Source: Neoasaia chiangmaiensis (GTDB lineage Bacteria; Pseudomonadota; Alphaproteobacteria; Acetobacterales; Acetobacteraceae). Taken from it: 64,000 nt of DNA. The DNA lies in NCBI RefSeq assembly GCF_002005465.1, contig NZ_CP014691.1, positions 2,762,001 to 2,826,000 of the forward strand, read 5' to 3'. The notes below the pieces were generated by a model. That model was given only the letters and a program-made list of their open reading frames with translations, had not been told where the DNA came from and ran no database searches. Of the stretch, positions 8,976-16,380 are shown piece after piece. Position 1 is the stretch's first letter. Each line of letters opens with the position of its first letter. A program made the position numbers and the translations under genes.

Positions 8976-9652
8976 GGCGTTGTTCCTCTGGCTGAAATGT
9001 CATAACAAGTGTGTCGTTGGGGTGAAAAATAACACAACACATGTTATACATAACGCATGGCGGTTTCAGCAAAGGGGTTTTTCGGCACGGTGCGTTCACA
9101 AAACCAAGAGGGTTTGGCGCGCGCGTTTCCGCAAATCCCGCCGTGCGCCAGCGCATATGTCCCAATGCGTACGGACGGGACGGCATACGAACGGGGTAAA
9201 TTTACGTAAGGAAACAGCGCAGGATACAACGCCTGCCGTAGCTCTCGGAGGGCAGGCTGGCAGTCAGTAGAGCAATTGAAGGCCGGTCCTTATCATGATC
9301 GCGAACCGCTGGCCGTCGTTACGAAAATTGCAAGGTGATTGTCGATTTCGTGAGGAAGATGCCACTGTGCGCAGCACGCCCTGAGATTTTCTCCGGCACT
9401 CTGGTTAATGCTCCTACATGTCTCTCATTTGACCCTTGAGCAAGAAAAGTCGGCGCGCGATTATGGGGCCGCGATGTTGCGGGTCGCCGCGCTCCCGCTG
9501 CCAATCTGAGTGGCAATAGGATTGAGAGCCGCGTTATGTGACGACAGCGTCCCATGATGCTATGCGCCGTCGCGCCGATTTTTCGATCGGCAGCATAAAC
9601 GGCGGCACCGCAGGTAAGCATCATAAAGGGGGCCTACGGCCTTCTTTTGCAA
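8976..9652. other. Non-coding gap upstream of the isomerase-kinase operon
   Basis: No supported gene in this 677-base stretch. It contains the operator candidate at 9029-9047, a further ATAACA at 9002-9007, and a hairpin GCCTGCC/GGCAGGC at 9231-9257 without a T tract. The right part merges into the A+T-richer, decayed region next to tRNA-Phe. Confidence 0.5.
9029..9047. promoter_or_regulatory. Candidate operator, ATAACA/TGTTAT dyad
   Basis: ATAACA-caacaca-TGTTAT is a perfect 6-base inverted repeat with a 7-base spacer, 54 bases upstream of the isomerase start. The ATAACA core is shared with the dyad near the HAD gene (GATAACA at 5473), which suggests one regulator for both transcripts. Confidence 0.45.
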
Positions 9653-9853
9653 TTAAGCCTTCGTCTGTTCGCCAATCTTCTGCAAGATCACCTCTAATCT
9701 TTGCGCATCATTGGCCATCTCTGACCACTCCTCCGCCGTCTCGTCGTCCGGCTTGATGCTGAAAACATGTTTTATCCACGCCTTGACGGCATCCTCGACG
9801 GACAACCACTCGTTGTCGGCAAGAGTGACGGACACGCCATCATGTTTTATCAT
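9653..9853 (-). CDS. Small hypothetical protein
   Basis: 66-residue acidic cytosolic protein (starts MIKHDGVSVTLADNEWLSVEDAV) with no family recognised. The ATG at 9853 is chosen because GGAG lies 5 bases upstream; an in-frame GTG at 9868 is the alternative. The C-terminal half looks helical (EEWSEMANDAQRLEVILQKI). It lies within the scar between the isomerase operon and tRNA-Phe beside a decayed recombinase, so it may be island-derived. Function unknown. Confidence 0.5.
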   Translation of the reverse strand: MIKHDGVSVTLADNEWLSVEDAVKAWIKHVFSIKPDDETAEEWSEMANDAQRLEVILQKIGEQTKA

Positions 9854-9911
9854 CTGGTCTCCAATCACCGCGCCATCAGGTTCTTAACGCTCGCCGCCGT
9901 CCAAGAGCCGC

Positions 9912-10247
9912 CTAATGCCCGCGCTTCGTCAGTTCGCCCGCAACACCATTGAGCGACACAACGCCGCCGGCCTGAATCTCACGCATCACCGGCATGACCC
10001 TGACTGCAAAGCCGTCTGCCGTGCTCTTGATGCCGACGGTGAGCCGGTTCGCATCCGGCAAGATCAACCACCACGAATTCCACGCCAGCGTCACTTCCGG
10101 GTTTTTGAAAGCAAGTCGCTTCTCTTTCCCGTGCGCCCGAAATTTGAAGTGCCATAACTTCCCGCCAGCCGGTCTCATCAGAAGGTAAAGGCCGTTGCTG
10201 TCCGCCAGCTTGTATTGCTTTCCGCATGGTGCGGCATTCCTTGCCAT
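9912..10247 (-). pseudogene. Chimeric recombinase remnant (integrase N-part, serine-recombinase C-part)
   Basis: 111-codon fragment. Residues 1 to about 55 match the DUF4102 arm-binding domain of P4-type tyrosine integrases (YKLADSNGLYLLMRPAGGKLW, then FRAHGKEKRLAF), but the first 10-15 residues of that domain are missing. After an unrelated joint, residues about 80-111 (VMPVMREIQAGGVVSLNGVAGELTKRG) resemble the C-terminal part of large serine recombinases. No catalytic residues of either family remain. It lies about 180 bases from the 3' end of tRNA-Phe, a classic integrase target. The likely explanation is a decayed mobile element in which deletion fused two recombinase genes. Confidence 0.7.
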
Positions 10248-10429
10248 CAGTTATCCCCCGGCCATACCCCCGGTTCAGGACAAGGATAGCAACGGACATC
10301 CCCGAGCATACCCCACGAATATCCCGACTACTGGCGTGTAAACGCATACACTTGCGCACGTGGGCGTAGGGAAAGAGGGCTGATTTCTGGGGATTTGCAA
10401 GCCTACCCGCACATTGGCGGATAGCTAAA

Positions 10430-10505
10430 TGGTGCCCAAGGGCGGGATCGAACCACCGACACTGCGATTTTCAGTCGCATGCTCTACCAACTGAGCTACT
10501 TGGGC
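10430..10505 (-). tRNA. tRNA-Phe (GAA)
   Basis: 76 nt including an encoded CCA. The acceptor GCCCAAG pairs with CTTGGGC; the D arm is GCTCAGTTGGTAGAGC; the anticodon stem-loop is TGCGA-CTGAAAA-TCGCA with anticodon GAA; the T arm is GGTGGTTCGATCCCGCC. It lies 45 bases downstream of yacG on the same strand. The sequence on its 3' side is an integrase-bearing scar, consistent with past use as an attachment site. Confidence 0.97.
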
Positions 10506-10550
10506 ACCGTCGCATCCATCGGGGCTTTCCCCGTTGGGCGTGAGGGGGAT

Positions 10551-10751
10551 TTAGCCGATGCCGTTCCCGGGATCAACCCGGGGAAGGCCAGTTTTCTCAT
10601 CGATTTCGATTTCATCGTCGTCGATACGAAAAGACGGTACGCGGTAGCTGCCCTGAAACCAGTTTCCAAGGTCCACATCCGCGCATCGACGCGAACAGAA
10701 GGGCCGATATTTCGGGTCGGACGGCCGGCGGCAGATGGGGCAGATGCTCAT
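10551..10751 (-). CDS. yacG: DNA gyrase inhibitor / zinc-binding protein YacG
   Basis: 66-residue zinc-ribbon protein that in E. coli binds GyrB and inhibits gyrase. All four zinc ligands are visible: Cys4 and Cys7 (CPIC), Cys19 and Cys23 (CSRRC), followed by the family's VDLGNWFQGSYRVPS. The acidic tail is typical. The start overlaps the stop of the RNase E/G gene by 4 bases, and the order maf-rng-yacG-tRNA matches that of many alphaproteobacteria. Confidence 0.93.
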   Translation of the reverse strand: MSICPICRRPSDPKYRPFCSRRCADVDLGNWFQGSYRVPSFRIDDDEIEIDEKTGLPRVDPGNGIG

Positions 10752-11821
10752 ATGTGCAGGCTCCAGTAATTCACCGGATAATCTGGTGCGAGTTCCAGGC
10801 GCAATGGCGTGCCATAGGTCGTGCTGAAGGAATCGAGCGCGACGGTGTCGGTCTCCAGCGCGCGGACGACGCTGATGGCGGCCTTCAGGGTTGGCGGCGG
10901 CGGCGCGCCGGTGGGGCGTTGTGCGATGATCTGTCGCAGGGCTGACAGGCCGATCCCATGTGGGGCGTTCAGCAGTTCGTGCAAGGGCGGCCGGCTGCGT
11001 GTCCGCACGACTTCCAGTAATCCGAGTGCCGTGGCACCCAGCGCCTGCGGCTTCATGGGGTCGTGCTGCAACGCCTCGCGCAGCGGCGGAACGAGGGCGG
11101 GGCGCTTGCGAGGTGTGACGCCAGCCGGATCAATGAGAATGGCGCCGCTCAGGTTTCGCAGGCGGATTTCACGGCAAAGATCGGGGAAGGCCGCCATGTT
11201 GACGCCGGCCTGCGCGGTCGCGCGGCTCCGGCGGTCCGTATTCTCAGGACAGTCCAGATCGATCGCCATCAGTGCCGGCGTTGGCGTGAAGGTCGCACGT
11301 ACGCCGCCCTTCAGCTCGGTGACAGGCTCGGACAGGGCATCGCACAATGCGGTGACATGCGCATCGAAGGCCGCGGGCGTGCGCACAATGCGGGCACGGA
11401 GGCTGGCGGGTATGCGTGCTGCAACGGCGGGTTCGTCGATCAGGATCGGTGCGTCAGGATAACGTGCCGCGATCGTCTCCAGCGGTGTCGGGCCACGTGC
11501 CAGCAATGCCGGTTCCGTTGCCGCATGAGCCATCTCGATCGGTTTGAGGCGCAGGCCCTTGCCACCTTGAGGACTGCGCACGACGAGCGCGCTGACAAGA
11601 TCGCCGACGGCGTGCTGCCCGGTCAGGAAACCATCCGATCCGTCGGCGAGCGAGACGAACGCTCCGCCCATATTCTCGGCGGATTTGAGAATGCGCACGG
11701 CGTGTCGATCGCCGTAGCCATCCGGCTTGCCGGGACGCCACAGGGCGAAGTCCTGAAGCGTGTCGCCGTCCATTGCGGCAATCCGCGCCTCGCCCGGACT
11801 CCAGGCGATGCGGATTTCCAT
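10748..11821 (-). CDS. rng: Compact ribonuclease E/G-family protein
   Basis: 357-residue member of the RNase E/G family of single-strand endoribonucleases. An S1-like part is recognisable near residues 35-95 (GAFVSLADGSDGFL). The DNase-I-like core carries both catalytic-type aspartates, in LMAIDLD near 188 and ILIDPAGVTP near 230, and LGLLEVVRTRSRPPL near 285. The CPxCxG zinc-link segment expected after that block is absent, and the protein is shorter than E. coli RNase G. The ATG at 11821 overlaps the maf stop by one base; GTG at 11824 is an alternative start. Likely nuclease, oligomeric state uncertain. Confidence 0.8.
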   Translation of the reverse strand: MEIRIAWSPGEARIAAMDGDTLQDFALWRPGKPDGYGDRHAVRILKSAENMGGAFVSLADGSDGFLTGQHAVGDLVSALVVRSPQGGKGLRLKPIEMAHAATEPALLARGPTPLETIAARYPDAPILIDEPAVAARIPASLRARIVRTPAAFDAHVTALCDALSEPVTELKGGVRATFTPTPALMAIDLDCPENTDRRSRATAQAGVNMAAFPDLCREIRLRNLSGAILIDPAGVTPRKRPALVPPLREALQHDPMKPQALGATALGLLEVVRTRSRPPLHELLNAPHGIGLSALRQIIAQRPTGAPPPPTLKAAISVVRALETDTVALDSFSTTYGTPLRLELAPDYPVNYWSLHI

Positions 11822-12429
11822 CACGCCAGCCAGCCGCCCGGCTGCCCGCGGAGCATCTGGGCGGTTTCGAACAGCGGCAGGCCCATGACAGCCGAATGGC
11901 TGCCGCCGAGATAGCGGATGTAGGCTGCGGCCATGCCCTGAACGGCGTAACCGCCAGCCTTGCCTTGCCAGTCACCGTGATCGAGCAGCGCGTCGATCTG
12001 GGTCGTGCTGAGACGCGAGAACGTCACGACGCTTTCGACCAGGCGGTGGACAGGACGGCCCTTCGTCCACGCCGCGCTTGGGAGGACGGACACGGCGGTC
12101 AAGACCGTATGGCGGCGGCCGGACAGCAGTTCGAGACAGCGGCGGGCAGTCTCGCGATCCTCCGCTTTCGGCAGGATGCGGCGCCCCACGGCCACGACGG
12201 TATCGGCGGCAAGCACCAGCGCGGCATCGGACTGCCGTGCCGCGACGGCCTCGGCCTTCGACAGGGCCAGCCGTTGAGCATGCGGGCGCGGCAATTCGTT
12301 CGGGCGCGGCGATTCGTCGAGGTCGGCGGCGACGATTCCGTCCGGCGTCAGGCCGATCTGTCGCAACAGATCCAGACGACGCGGCGACGCGGAGGCGAGG
12401 ATCAGGCGCGGGCGGCTTCCCTCCGTCAC
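11821..12429 (-). CDS. maf: Maf-family nucleoside triphosphate pyrophosphatase
   Basis: 202 residues. Hydrolyses non-canonical or modified nucleoside triphosphates to monophosphates. Family motifs are LILASASPRRLDLLRQIG near residue 9, ADTVVAVGRRILPKAED near 74, and GKAGGYAVQGMAAAYI near 157. It follows infA by 8 bases and overlaps the RNase E/G gene, so infA-maf-rng-yacG looks like one transcript ending near tRNA-Phe. Confidence 0.92.
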   Translation of the reverse strand: MTEGSRPRLILASASPRRLDLLRQIGLTPDGIVAADLDESPRPNELPRPHAQRLALSKAEAVAARQSDAALVLAADTVVAVGRRILPKAEDRETARRCLELLSGRRHTVLTAVSVLPSAAWTKGRPVHRLVESVVTFSRLSTTQIDALLDHGDWQGKAGGYAVQGMAAAYIRYLGGSHSAVMGLPLFETAQMLRGQPGGWLA

Positions 12430-12437
12430 GGCGGGGC

Positions 12438-12656
12438 TTACTTGAAGCGGAACGTGATGCGGCCCTTGCTGAGGTCGTATGGCGTCATTTCAACGTTCAC
12501 GCGATCGCCGGCCAGCACGCGGATGCGGTTCTTGCGCATCTTGCCGCTGGTATGGGCGAGGATGGTGTGCTCGTTGTCGAGCGTGACGCGGAACATGGCA
12601 TTGGGCAGCAACTCGGTAACGGTGCCGCTGAATTCGATCATATCTTCTTTGGACAT
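12438..12656 (-). CDS. infA: Translation initiation factor IF-1
   Basis: 72-residue S1/OB-fold protein that occupies the ribosomal A site during initiation. The sequence [19 protein letters not shown] through GRITFRFK is the standard IF-1 length and pattern ([27 protein letters not shown]). The ATG at 12656 is chosen by family length; a longer in-frame start at 12782 would add a 42-residue extension not found in IF-1. GAAAG lies before the start. It lies 150 bases downstream of hisD on the same strand. Confidence 0.97.
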   Translation of the reverse strand: MSKEDMIEFSGTVTELLPNAMFRVTLDNEHTILAHTSGKMRKNRIRVLAGDRVNVEMTPYDLSKGRITFRFK

Positions 12657-12806
12657 GGTGTCTTTCGGTTTGTTCGTGGCGCGGACGCGGACGCGGACGA
12701 TGGTCCGCAGGGATTCATTCTGGCGCGTTATGTGCGGATCAACGCCCGCCGCGTCAAGCGCGACGGGAAGGTGGCGGCCCATATAAAGGCGGCGACAGGT
12801 CGATTT

Positions 12807-14105
12807 TCAGGCGCCGAGCGCCTCCAGACGCGTCGAGAGGCTGAGTGCGTGTGCATCCAGCCCTTCCGCTTTCGCCAGGGCGACGCCGGTCGGTCCGACC
12901 TGCTTCAACCCTTCCGGCCCGGTGGCGATGGACGTCGTGCGCTTCAGGAAATCGAAAACCGACAGTCCGGAAGCGAAACGGGCTGTCCGGCTGGTGGGCA
13001 GGACATGGTTCGGACCGCCGACATAATCGCCGACAGCTTCCGGGCAGTAGCGACCGAGGAACATGGCCCCCGCATGGCGCACCTTCGCGGCGAAGGCCTG
13101 CGGATCGTCCAGCATGATCTCCAGATGTTCCGGCGCGAGGCGGTTGGCGATTTCGGCGGCCTCGTTCCAGTCACGCACGACGATCACCGCGCCATGGTCG
13201 GCCCAGGCGCGCTGGGCGATCTTGGCGCGCGGCAGGGTCCGGAGTTCGAGTTCCACGGCGTCGATCACCTTCTGGGCGAAGGTTTCGTCGTCGGTTACCA
13301 GCACAGCCTGGGCAAGTTCGTCGTGTTCAGCCTGGGCAAGCAGGTCGAGCGCCACGAAGCGCGGAGTATTGCGGCTGTCGGCAATCACCAGAACCTCGGA
13401 CGGCCCGGCGATGGAATCGATGCCGACATGGCCGAAGACCTGCCGCTTGGCTTCCGCGACATAGGCGTTGCCGGGACCGACGATGCGGTCGACCGGGGCG
13501 ATGCTGGCCGTGCCGTAGGCCAGGGCGGCAACGGCCTGCGCGCCGCCGACGCGGTAGATTTCCGACACGCCGCACACCTGTGCCGCGGCAAGGACCAGCG
13601 GGTTCAGCACGCCGTCCGGGCAAGGCACGCACATGGCGATGCGGCTGACCCCCGCCACCTTTGCGGGCAATGCATTCATCAGCACGGAGGACGGATAGGC
13701 CGCCTTGCCGCCCGGCACATAGAGACCGACGGCATCGAGCGCGTTCCAGCGCATGCCGAGCGTCAGGCCGGCGTCGTCCGTGTAGCTGAGATCGTCCGGC
13801 ACCTGCGCGCGATGGAAGGATTCGATGCGTCCGGCGGCCTGATGGAGGGCGGTCATGAGATCGGGCGCGACCTTCGCGGCCTCGCGCGCGATCTCGTCCT
13901 GCGCGATGCGGACCGTCCCGGCGTTCAGGGTAAGGCGGTCGAAGCGCGTCGTGTAGTCGAAAAGTGCGTCGTCGCCTCGGGTGCGGATCGCGGCGATGAT
14001 GTCGCGCACCGGTTCGGCAACGCTGGTCTCCACGCCGGTACGGGCTTGCAGGAGCGCGTCGAACTGGGCTGCGAACGATGCGTGGCGCGTATCGAGCTGT
14101 TTCAT
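12807..14105 (-). CDS. hisD: Histidinol dehydrogenase
   Basis: 432-residue zinc enzyme catalysing the last two oxidations of histidine synthesis (histidinol to histidinal to histidine, NAD-dependent). Motifs are VYVPGGKAAYPSSVLMNALPAKVAGV near 131, VDRIVGPGNAYVAEAK near 205, DSIAGPSEVLVIAD near 229, and the zinc-site region LLAQAEHDELAQ near 255. The start overlaps the hisG stop by 4 bases (ATGA). A normal full-length gene. Confidence 0.97.
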   Translation of the reverse strand: MKQLDTRHASFAAQFDALLQARTGVETSVAEPVRDIIAAIRTRGDDALFDYTTRFDRLTLNAGTVRIAQDEIAREAAKVAPDLMTALHQAAGRIESFHRAQVPDDLSYTDDAGLTLGMRWNALDAVGLYVPGGKAAYPSSVLMNALPAKVAGVSRIAMCVPCPDGVLNPLVLAAAQVCGVSEIYRVGGAQAVAALAYGTASIAPVDRIVGPGNAYVAEAKRQVFGHVGIDSIAGPSEVLVIADSRNTPRFVALDLLAQAEHDELAQAVLVTDDETFAQKVIDAVELELRTLPRAKIAQRAWADHGAVIVVRDWNEAAEIANRLAPEHLEIMLDDPQAFAAKVRHAGAMFLGRYCPEAVGDYVGGPNHVLPTSRTARFASGLSVFDFLKRTTSIATGPEGLKQVGPTGVALAKAEGLDAHALSLSTRLEALGA

Positions 14106-14812
14106 GAATTGTTTTCCTGCAGGGCGTCCCGGAAACGCGTGATCAGCGCGGCGATCGCCTCCGGCCGGGTCTTGAGCGCCACGCGATTGACGATCAGGCG
14201 GCTGGTGACGTGCGCGATGACTTCCGTTTCCCGCAGGCCGTTGGCGCGCAGGGTGGAGCCGGTATCGACCAGATCGACGATGATGCTGGCCAGATCGAGG
14301 TTGGGTGCCAGTTCCATCGCGCCGTTGAGGTGGACGATCTCGGCGTTGATGCCGCGCGCGGCGAAATGGCGTCGGGCAATTGTCGGGTATTTGGTGGCGA
14401 CGCGGATCTGCGAACTGGCGGCCGTGCCTTCCTTGCGCAGCGCCGCCACCGGACGCGCGACGGAGATGCGGCAGCCGCCGATGCCCAGATCGAGCGGTGC
14501 GTAGATGTCCGGATAGTCGAATTCCATCAGCACATCCGCACCGCAGACGCCGATCTGTGCGCCGCCATAGGCCACGAAGGTGGCAACGTCGAACGAACGC
14601 ACGCGGACCACGTCCAGCCCCGGGTCGGTCGTGGGGAAACGCAGGGCGCGGCTGTCACCATCCAGACAGCCCGGATCCGGCATCAGACCGGCGCGATCCA
14701 GAACCGGCTTGAGCGCCTTGAGGATACGACCCTTCGGCAAGGCAAGGATCAGCGGTGCTTCCGCCGCACCAGCGTTTCCGGCCTGGGTTTGCGGTTCGGC
14801 GATCGTCGTCAA
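14102..14812 (-). CDS. hisG: ATP phosphoribosyltransferase, short form
   Basis: First enzyme of histidine synthesis (ATP + PRPP to phosphoribosyl-ATP). Signatures: LILALPKGRILKALKPVLDRAGL near residue 19, GADVLMEFDYPDIYAPLDLGIGGCRISVA near 90 and DLVDTGSTLRANGL near 180. The C-terminal regulatory domain is absent, so it is the short HisG that needs HisZ; no hisZ is in the window. The start is odd. The only good Shine-Dalgarno (GGAGG) serves an ATG at 14838 in another frame, which opens a 9-codon mini-ORF whose TGA overlaps a TTG (14812) in the hisG frame. One extra A in the AAAAA run would fuse the two frames. TTG 14812 is used here. Confidence 0.88.
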   Translation of the reverse strand: MTTIAEPQTQAGNAGAAEAPLILALPKGRILKALKPVLDRAGLMPDPGCLDGDSRALRFPTTDPGLDVVRVRSFDVATFVAYGGAQIGVCGADVLMEFDYPDIYAPLDLGIGGCRISVARPVAALRKEGTAASSQIRVATKYPTIARRHFAARGINAEIVHLNGAMELAPNLDLASIIVDLVDTGSTLRANGLRETEVIAHVTSRLIVNRVALKTRPEAIAALITRFRDALQENNS

Positions 14813-14838
14813 GGTGTGTTTTTCCGGATCGTGGTCAT
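14809..14838 (-). other. Mini-ORF overlapping the hisG start
   Basis: ATG at 14838 preceded by GGAGG with 7-base spacing encodes MTTIRKNTP and stops at TGA 14811-14809, which overlaps the TTG candidate start of hisG (TTGA). Either it is a coupling leader, or a one-base change in the A run at about 14819-14823 broke a continuous hisG N-terminus, or a ribosomal frameshift occurs. There is no run of His codons, so it is not a classical attenuator peptide. Confidence 0.5.
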
Positions 14839-14898
14839 GACGAGGCCTCCATAACACAACGTGGCGGCAGGCAGAAATGTGGCGCCGCACGGTTTTCG

Positions 14899-14928
14899 TT
14901 GACCCGGGAAGGAATGAAGCCCTATATT
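14899..14928 (+). promoter_or_regulatory. Promoter for a probably leaderless gntR transcript
   Basis: TTGACC (14899-14904) and TATATT (14923-14928) are separated by 18 bases, a good sigma-70-type promoter. The predicted start of transcription, 6-8 bases after the -10 box, falls on or next to the gntR ATG at 14935, leaving no room for a Shine-Dalgarno. Confidence 0.5.
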
Positions 14929-14934
14929 GTATGA

Positions 14935-15339
14935 ATGTATGCAGACATACCACGATTGGTATTTCCGACCGTTCTGGACGCCAGTGGTGGCGTGCCGCTG
15001 CGGGTGCAGGTTCGCGAGGGTCTGCTGGCGGCGATCGGCGACGGGCGTCTGCCGCCAGAGTCGCAGCTTCCGACGATGCGGGAACTGGCGGCTCATCTCT
15101 CGATCGATCTGAACACGGTGCAACGCGCCTATGCCGAACTGGAGCGCCTCGGGGCCATCGAGACGCGTCGCGGGCGGGGCAGTTTCGTGTCGTCCGCGCC
15201 GCCATTGCCCGATCCGGATGTCCGTCGTGCGCAGACGGAGGCCTGCGCGGCGGCAGCGATCGCGATGGCGCGGGCGCAAGGCCTGATGCCGGAAGACGTG
15301 GCCCGGACCATGCTCGAGTTTTTGCAAGGAAACCAGTGA
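14935..15339 (+). CDS. GntR-family (YtrA type) transcriptional regulator
   Basis: 134-residue repressor. Residues about 18-90 form the GntR winged helix (VPLRVQVREGLLAAIGDGRLPPESQLPTMRELAAHLSIDLNTVQRAYAELE, with a GAIETRRGRGSFV wing). The short helical tail (TEACAAAAIAMARAQGLMPEDVARTMLEF) is the YtrA-type effector-less domain. YtrA proteins usually control membrane or transport genes beside them. Here the TGA overlaps a downstream ATG (15339) in frame with the slipin gene, implying co-transcription. The start coincides with a predicted transcription start, so translation may be leaderless. Confidence 0.9.
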   Translation: MYADIPRLVFPTVLDASGGVPLRVQVREGLLAAIGDGRLPPESQLPTMRELAAHLSIDLNTVQRAYAELERLGAIETRRGRGSFVSSAPPLPDPDVRRAQTEACAAAAIAMARAQGLMPEDVARTMLEFLQGNQ

Positions 15340-15407
15340 TGCCGACTCTCCCGATGCCTGCCTTTCCATCCTATCCGACGGTGTTGCCACGAAGGAGTAT
15401 CTCCGCG

Positions 15408-16271
15408 ATGAATTCGATATCAGGCCCTCTGGCGGCAGTGGCGCTGCTCATCGGTTTCGGATGCGGTGCGCTGGACAAGGCGCATTTCGTTGTCTGGCTG
15501 GTGCTGGGGGTGATTGCCGCCGTGGCGATCATCCTTTCCGTTCGGCTCTGCGCTGCCTGGGAGCGGGCGATTGTCCTGCGTGCCGGGCGCGTGAAGGGGG
15601 TTTATGGGCCGGGTATATTCCTGACCGTGCCTTTTCTCGATCAGGTCGCGAATGTGGTCGACCAGCGTATCCGGACCGTGCCGGTCGCGACGCGGGAGAC
15701 GCTGACGCGGGATACGACACCCGTGGACGTGGATGCGGTGATTTTCTGGATGGTGCACGATCCCCTGCGGGCCATAACGGAACTCGACGATTTCGCCGGA
15801 TCGGTATCGATGGTCGCGTTGACGACCCTTCGGGAAGTCGTCAGCAGTTCGTACCTGTCCGTGCTGCTGGAGGATCGGCGTCGGATCGACGATGAACTGC
15901 GCGAACAGATCGCTCTGAAGACGCAGGAATGGGGCGTTACGGTTCAGGGTGTGGAAATCCGCGACGTGCAACTCCCGGCAAGTCTTCAGGATGCAATGAG
16001 TCGTCAGGCGCAGGCCGAGCGCGAGAAGGCCGCCCGCGTCACGCTGGCCAGCGCCGAGCGCGCGGTGGCGCTGGAACTGGCGGAAGCGGCCAAGACCTAT
16101 GCCTCGACGCCGATCGCGCTGCAAATCCTGCAAATCAACCGTATTTTCGAAATGAACAAGGATCGGGGCACCACGATCCTGATGCCGACGACCATGGCCG
16201 ATGCGATGGCGGGCGTGGCGGCGATCAATCTGACGAACACGGCGACACCGACCCCACCCGCGGAGGCCTGA
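15408..16271 (+). CDS. Slipin/stomatin SPFH-domain membrane protein
   Basis: 287-residue SPFH (band 7) protein. Two hydrophobic segments at the N-terminus (about residues 5-23 and 28-48) anchor it, followed by the SPFH core: CAAWERAIVLRAGRVKGVYGPGIFLTVPFLDQ, RTVPVATRETLTRDTTPVDVDAVIFW and GVTVQGVEIRDVQLP. A charged coiled-coil (QAEREKAARVTLASAERAVALELAEAAK) ends the core. Slipins form oligomeric scaffolds in membrane microdomains. GAAGGAG 10 bases upstream supports ATG 15408; an ATG at 15339 overlapping the gntR stop would add 23 residues. The operon with gntR suggests stress- or envelope-responsive control. Confidence 0.9.
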   Translation: MNSISGPLAAVALLIGFGCGALDKAHFVVWLVLGVIAAVAIILSVRLCAAWERAIVLRAGRVKGVYGPGIFLTVPFLDQVANVVDQRIRTVPVATRETLTRDTTPVDVDAVIFWMVHDPLRAITELDDFAGSVSMVALTTLREVVSSSYLSVLLEDRRRIDDELREQIALKTQEWGVTVQGVEIRDVQLPASLQDAMSRQAQAEREKAARVTLASAERAVALELAEAAKTYASTPIALQILQINRIFEMNKDRGTTILMPTTMADAMAGVAAINLTNTATPTPPAEA

Positions 16272-16380
16272 TCCGACCCGCTATTGCCGATGGGGGCGCC
16301 CGTTTCTAAAAGACGGGAGGTGTCATGACGCACCGCGATAGGCCGGCGCCGAATCAGCCGTCTCACGATTGAAAGCCCTT

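Noticed and set aside
9231-9257. Hairpin GCCTGCC/GGCAGGC as a terminator
   Set aside because: It has a 13-base loop and no T tract, and no gene ends nearby.
12078-14504. Long plus-strand open frame of about 800 codons opposite maf, infA, hisD and hisG
   Set aside because: It runs antisense to four well-recognised genes and has the low-complexity Arg/Gly/Ala composition expected of the opposite strand of G+C-rich genes.
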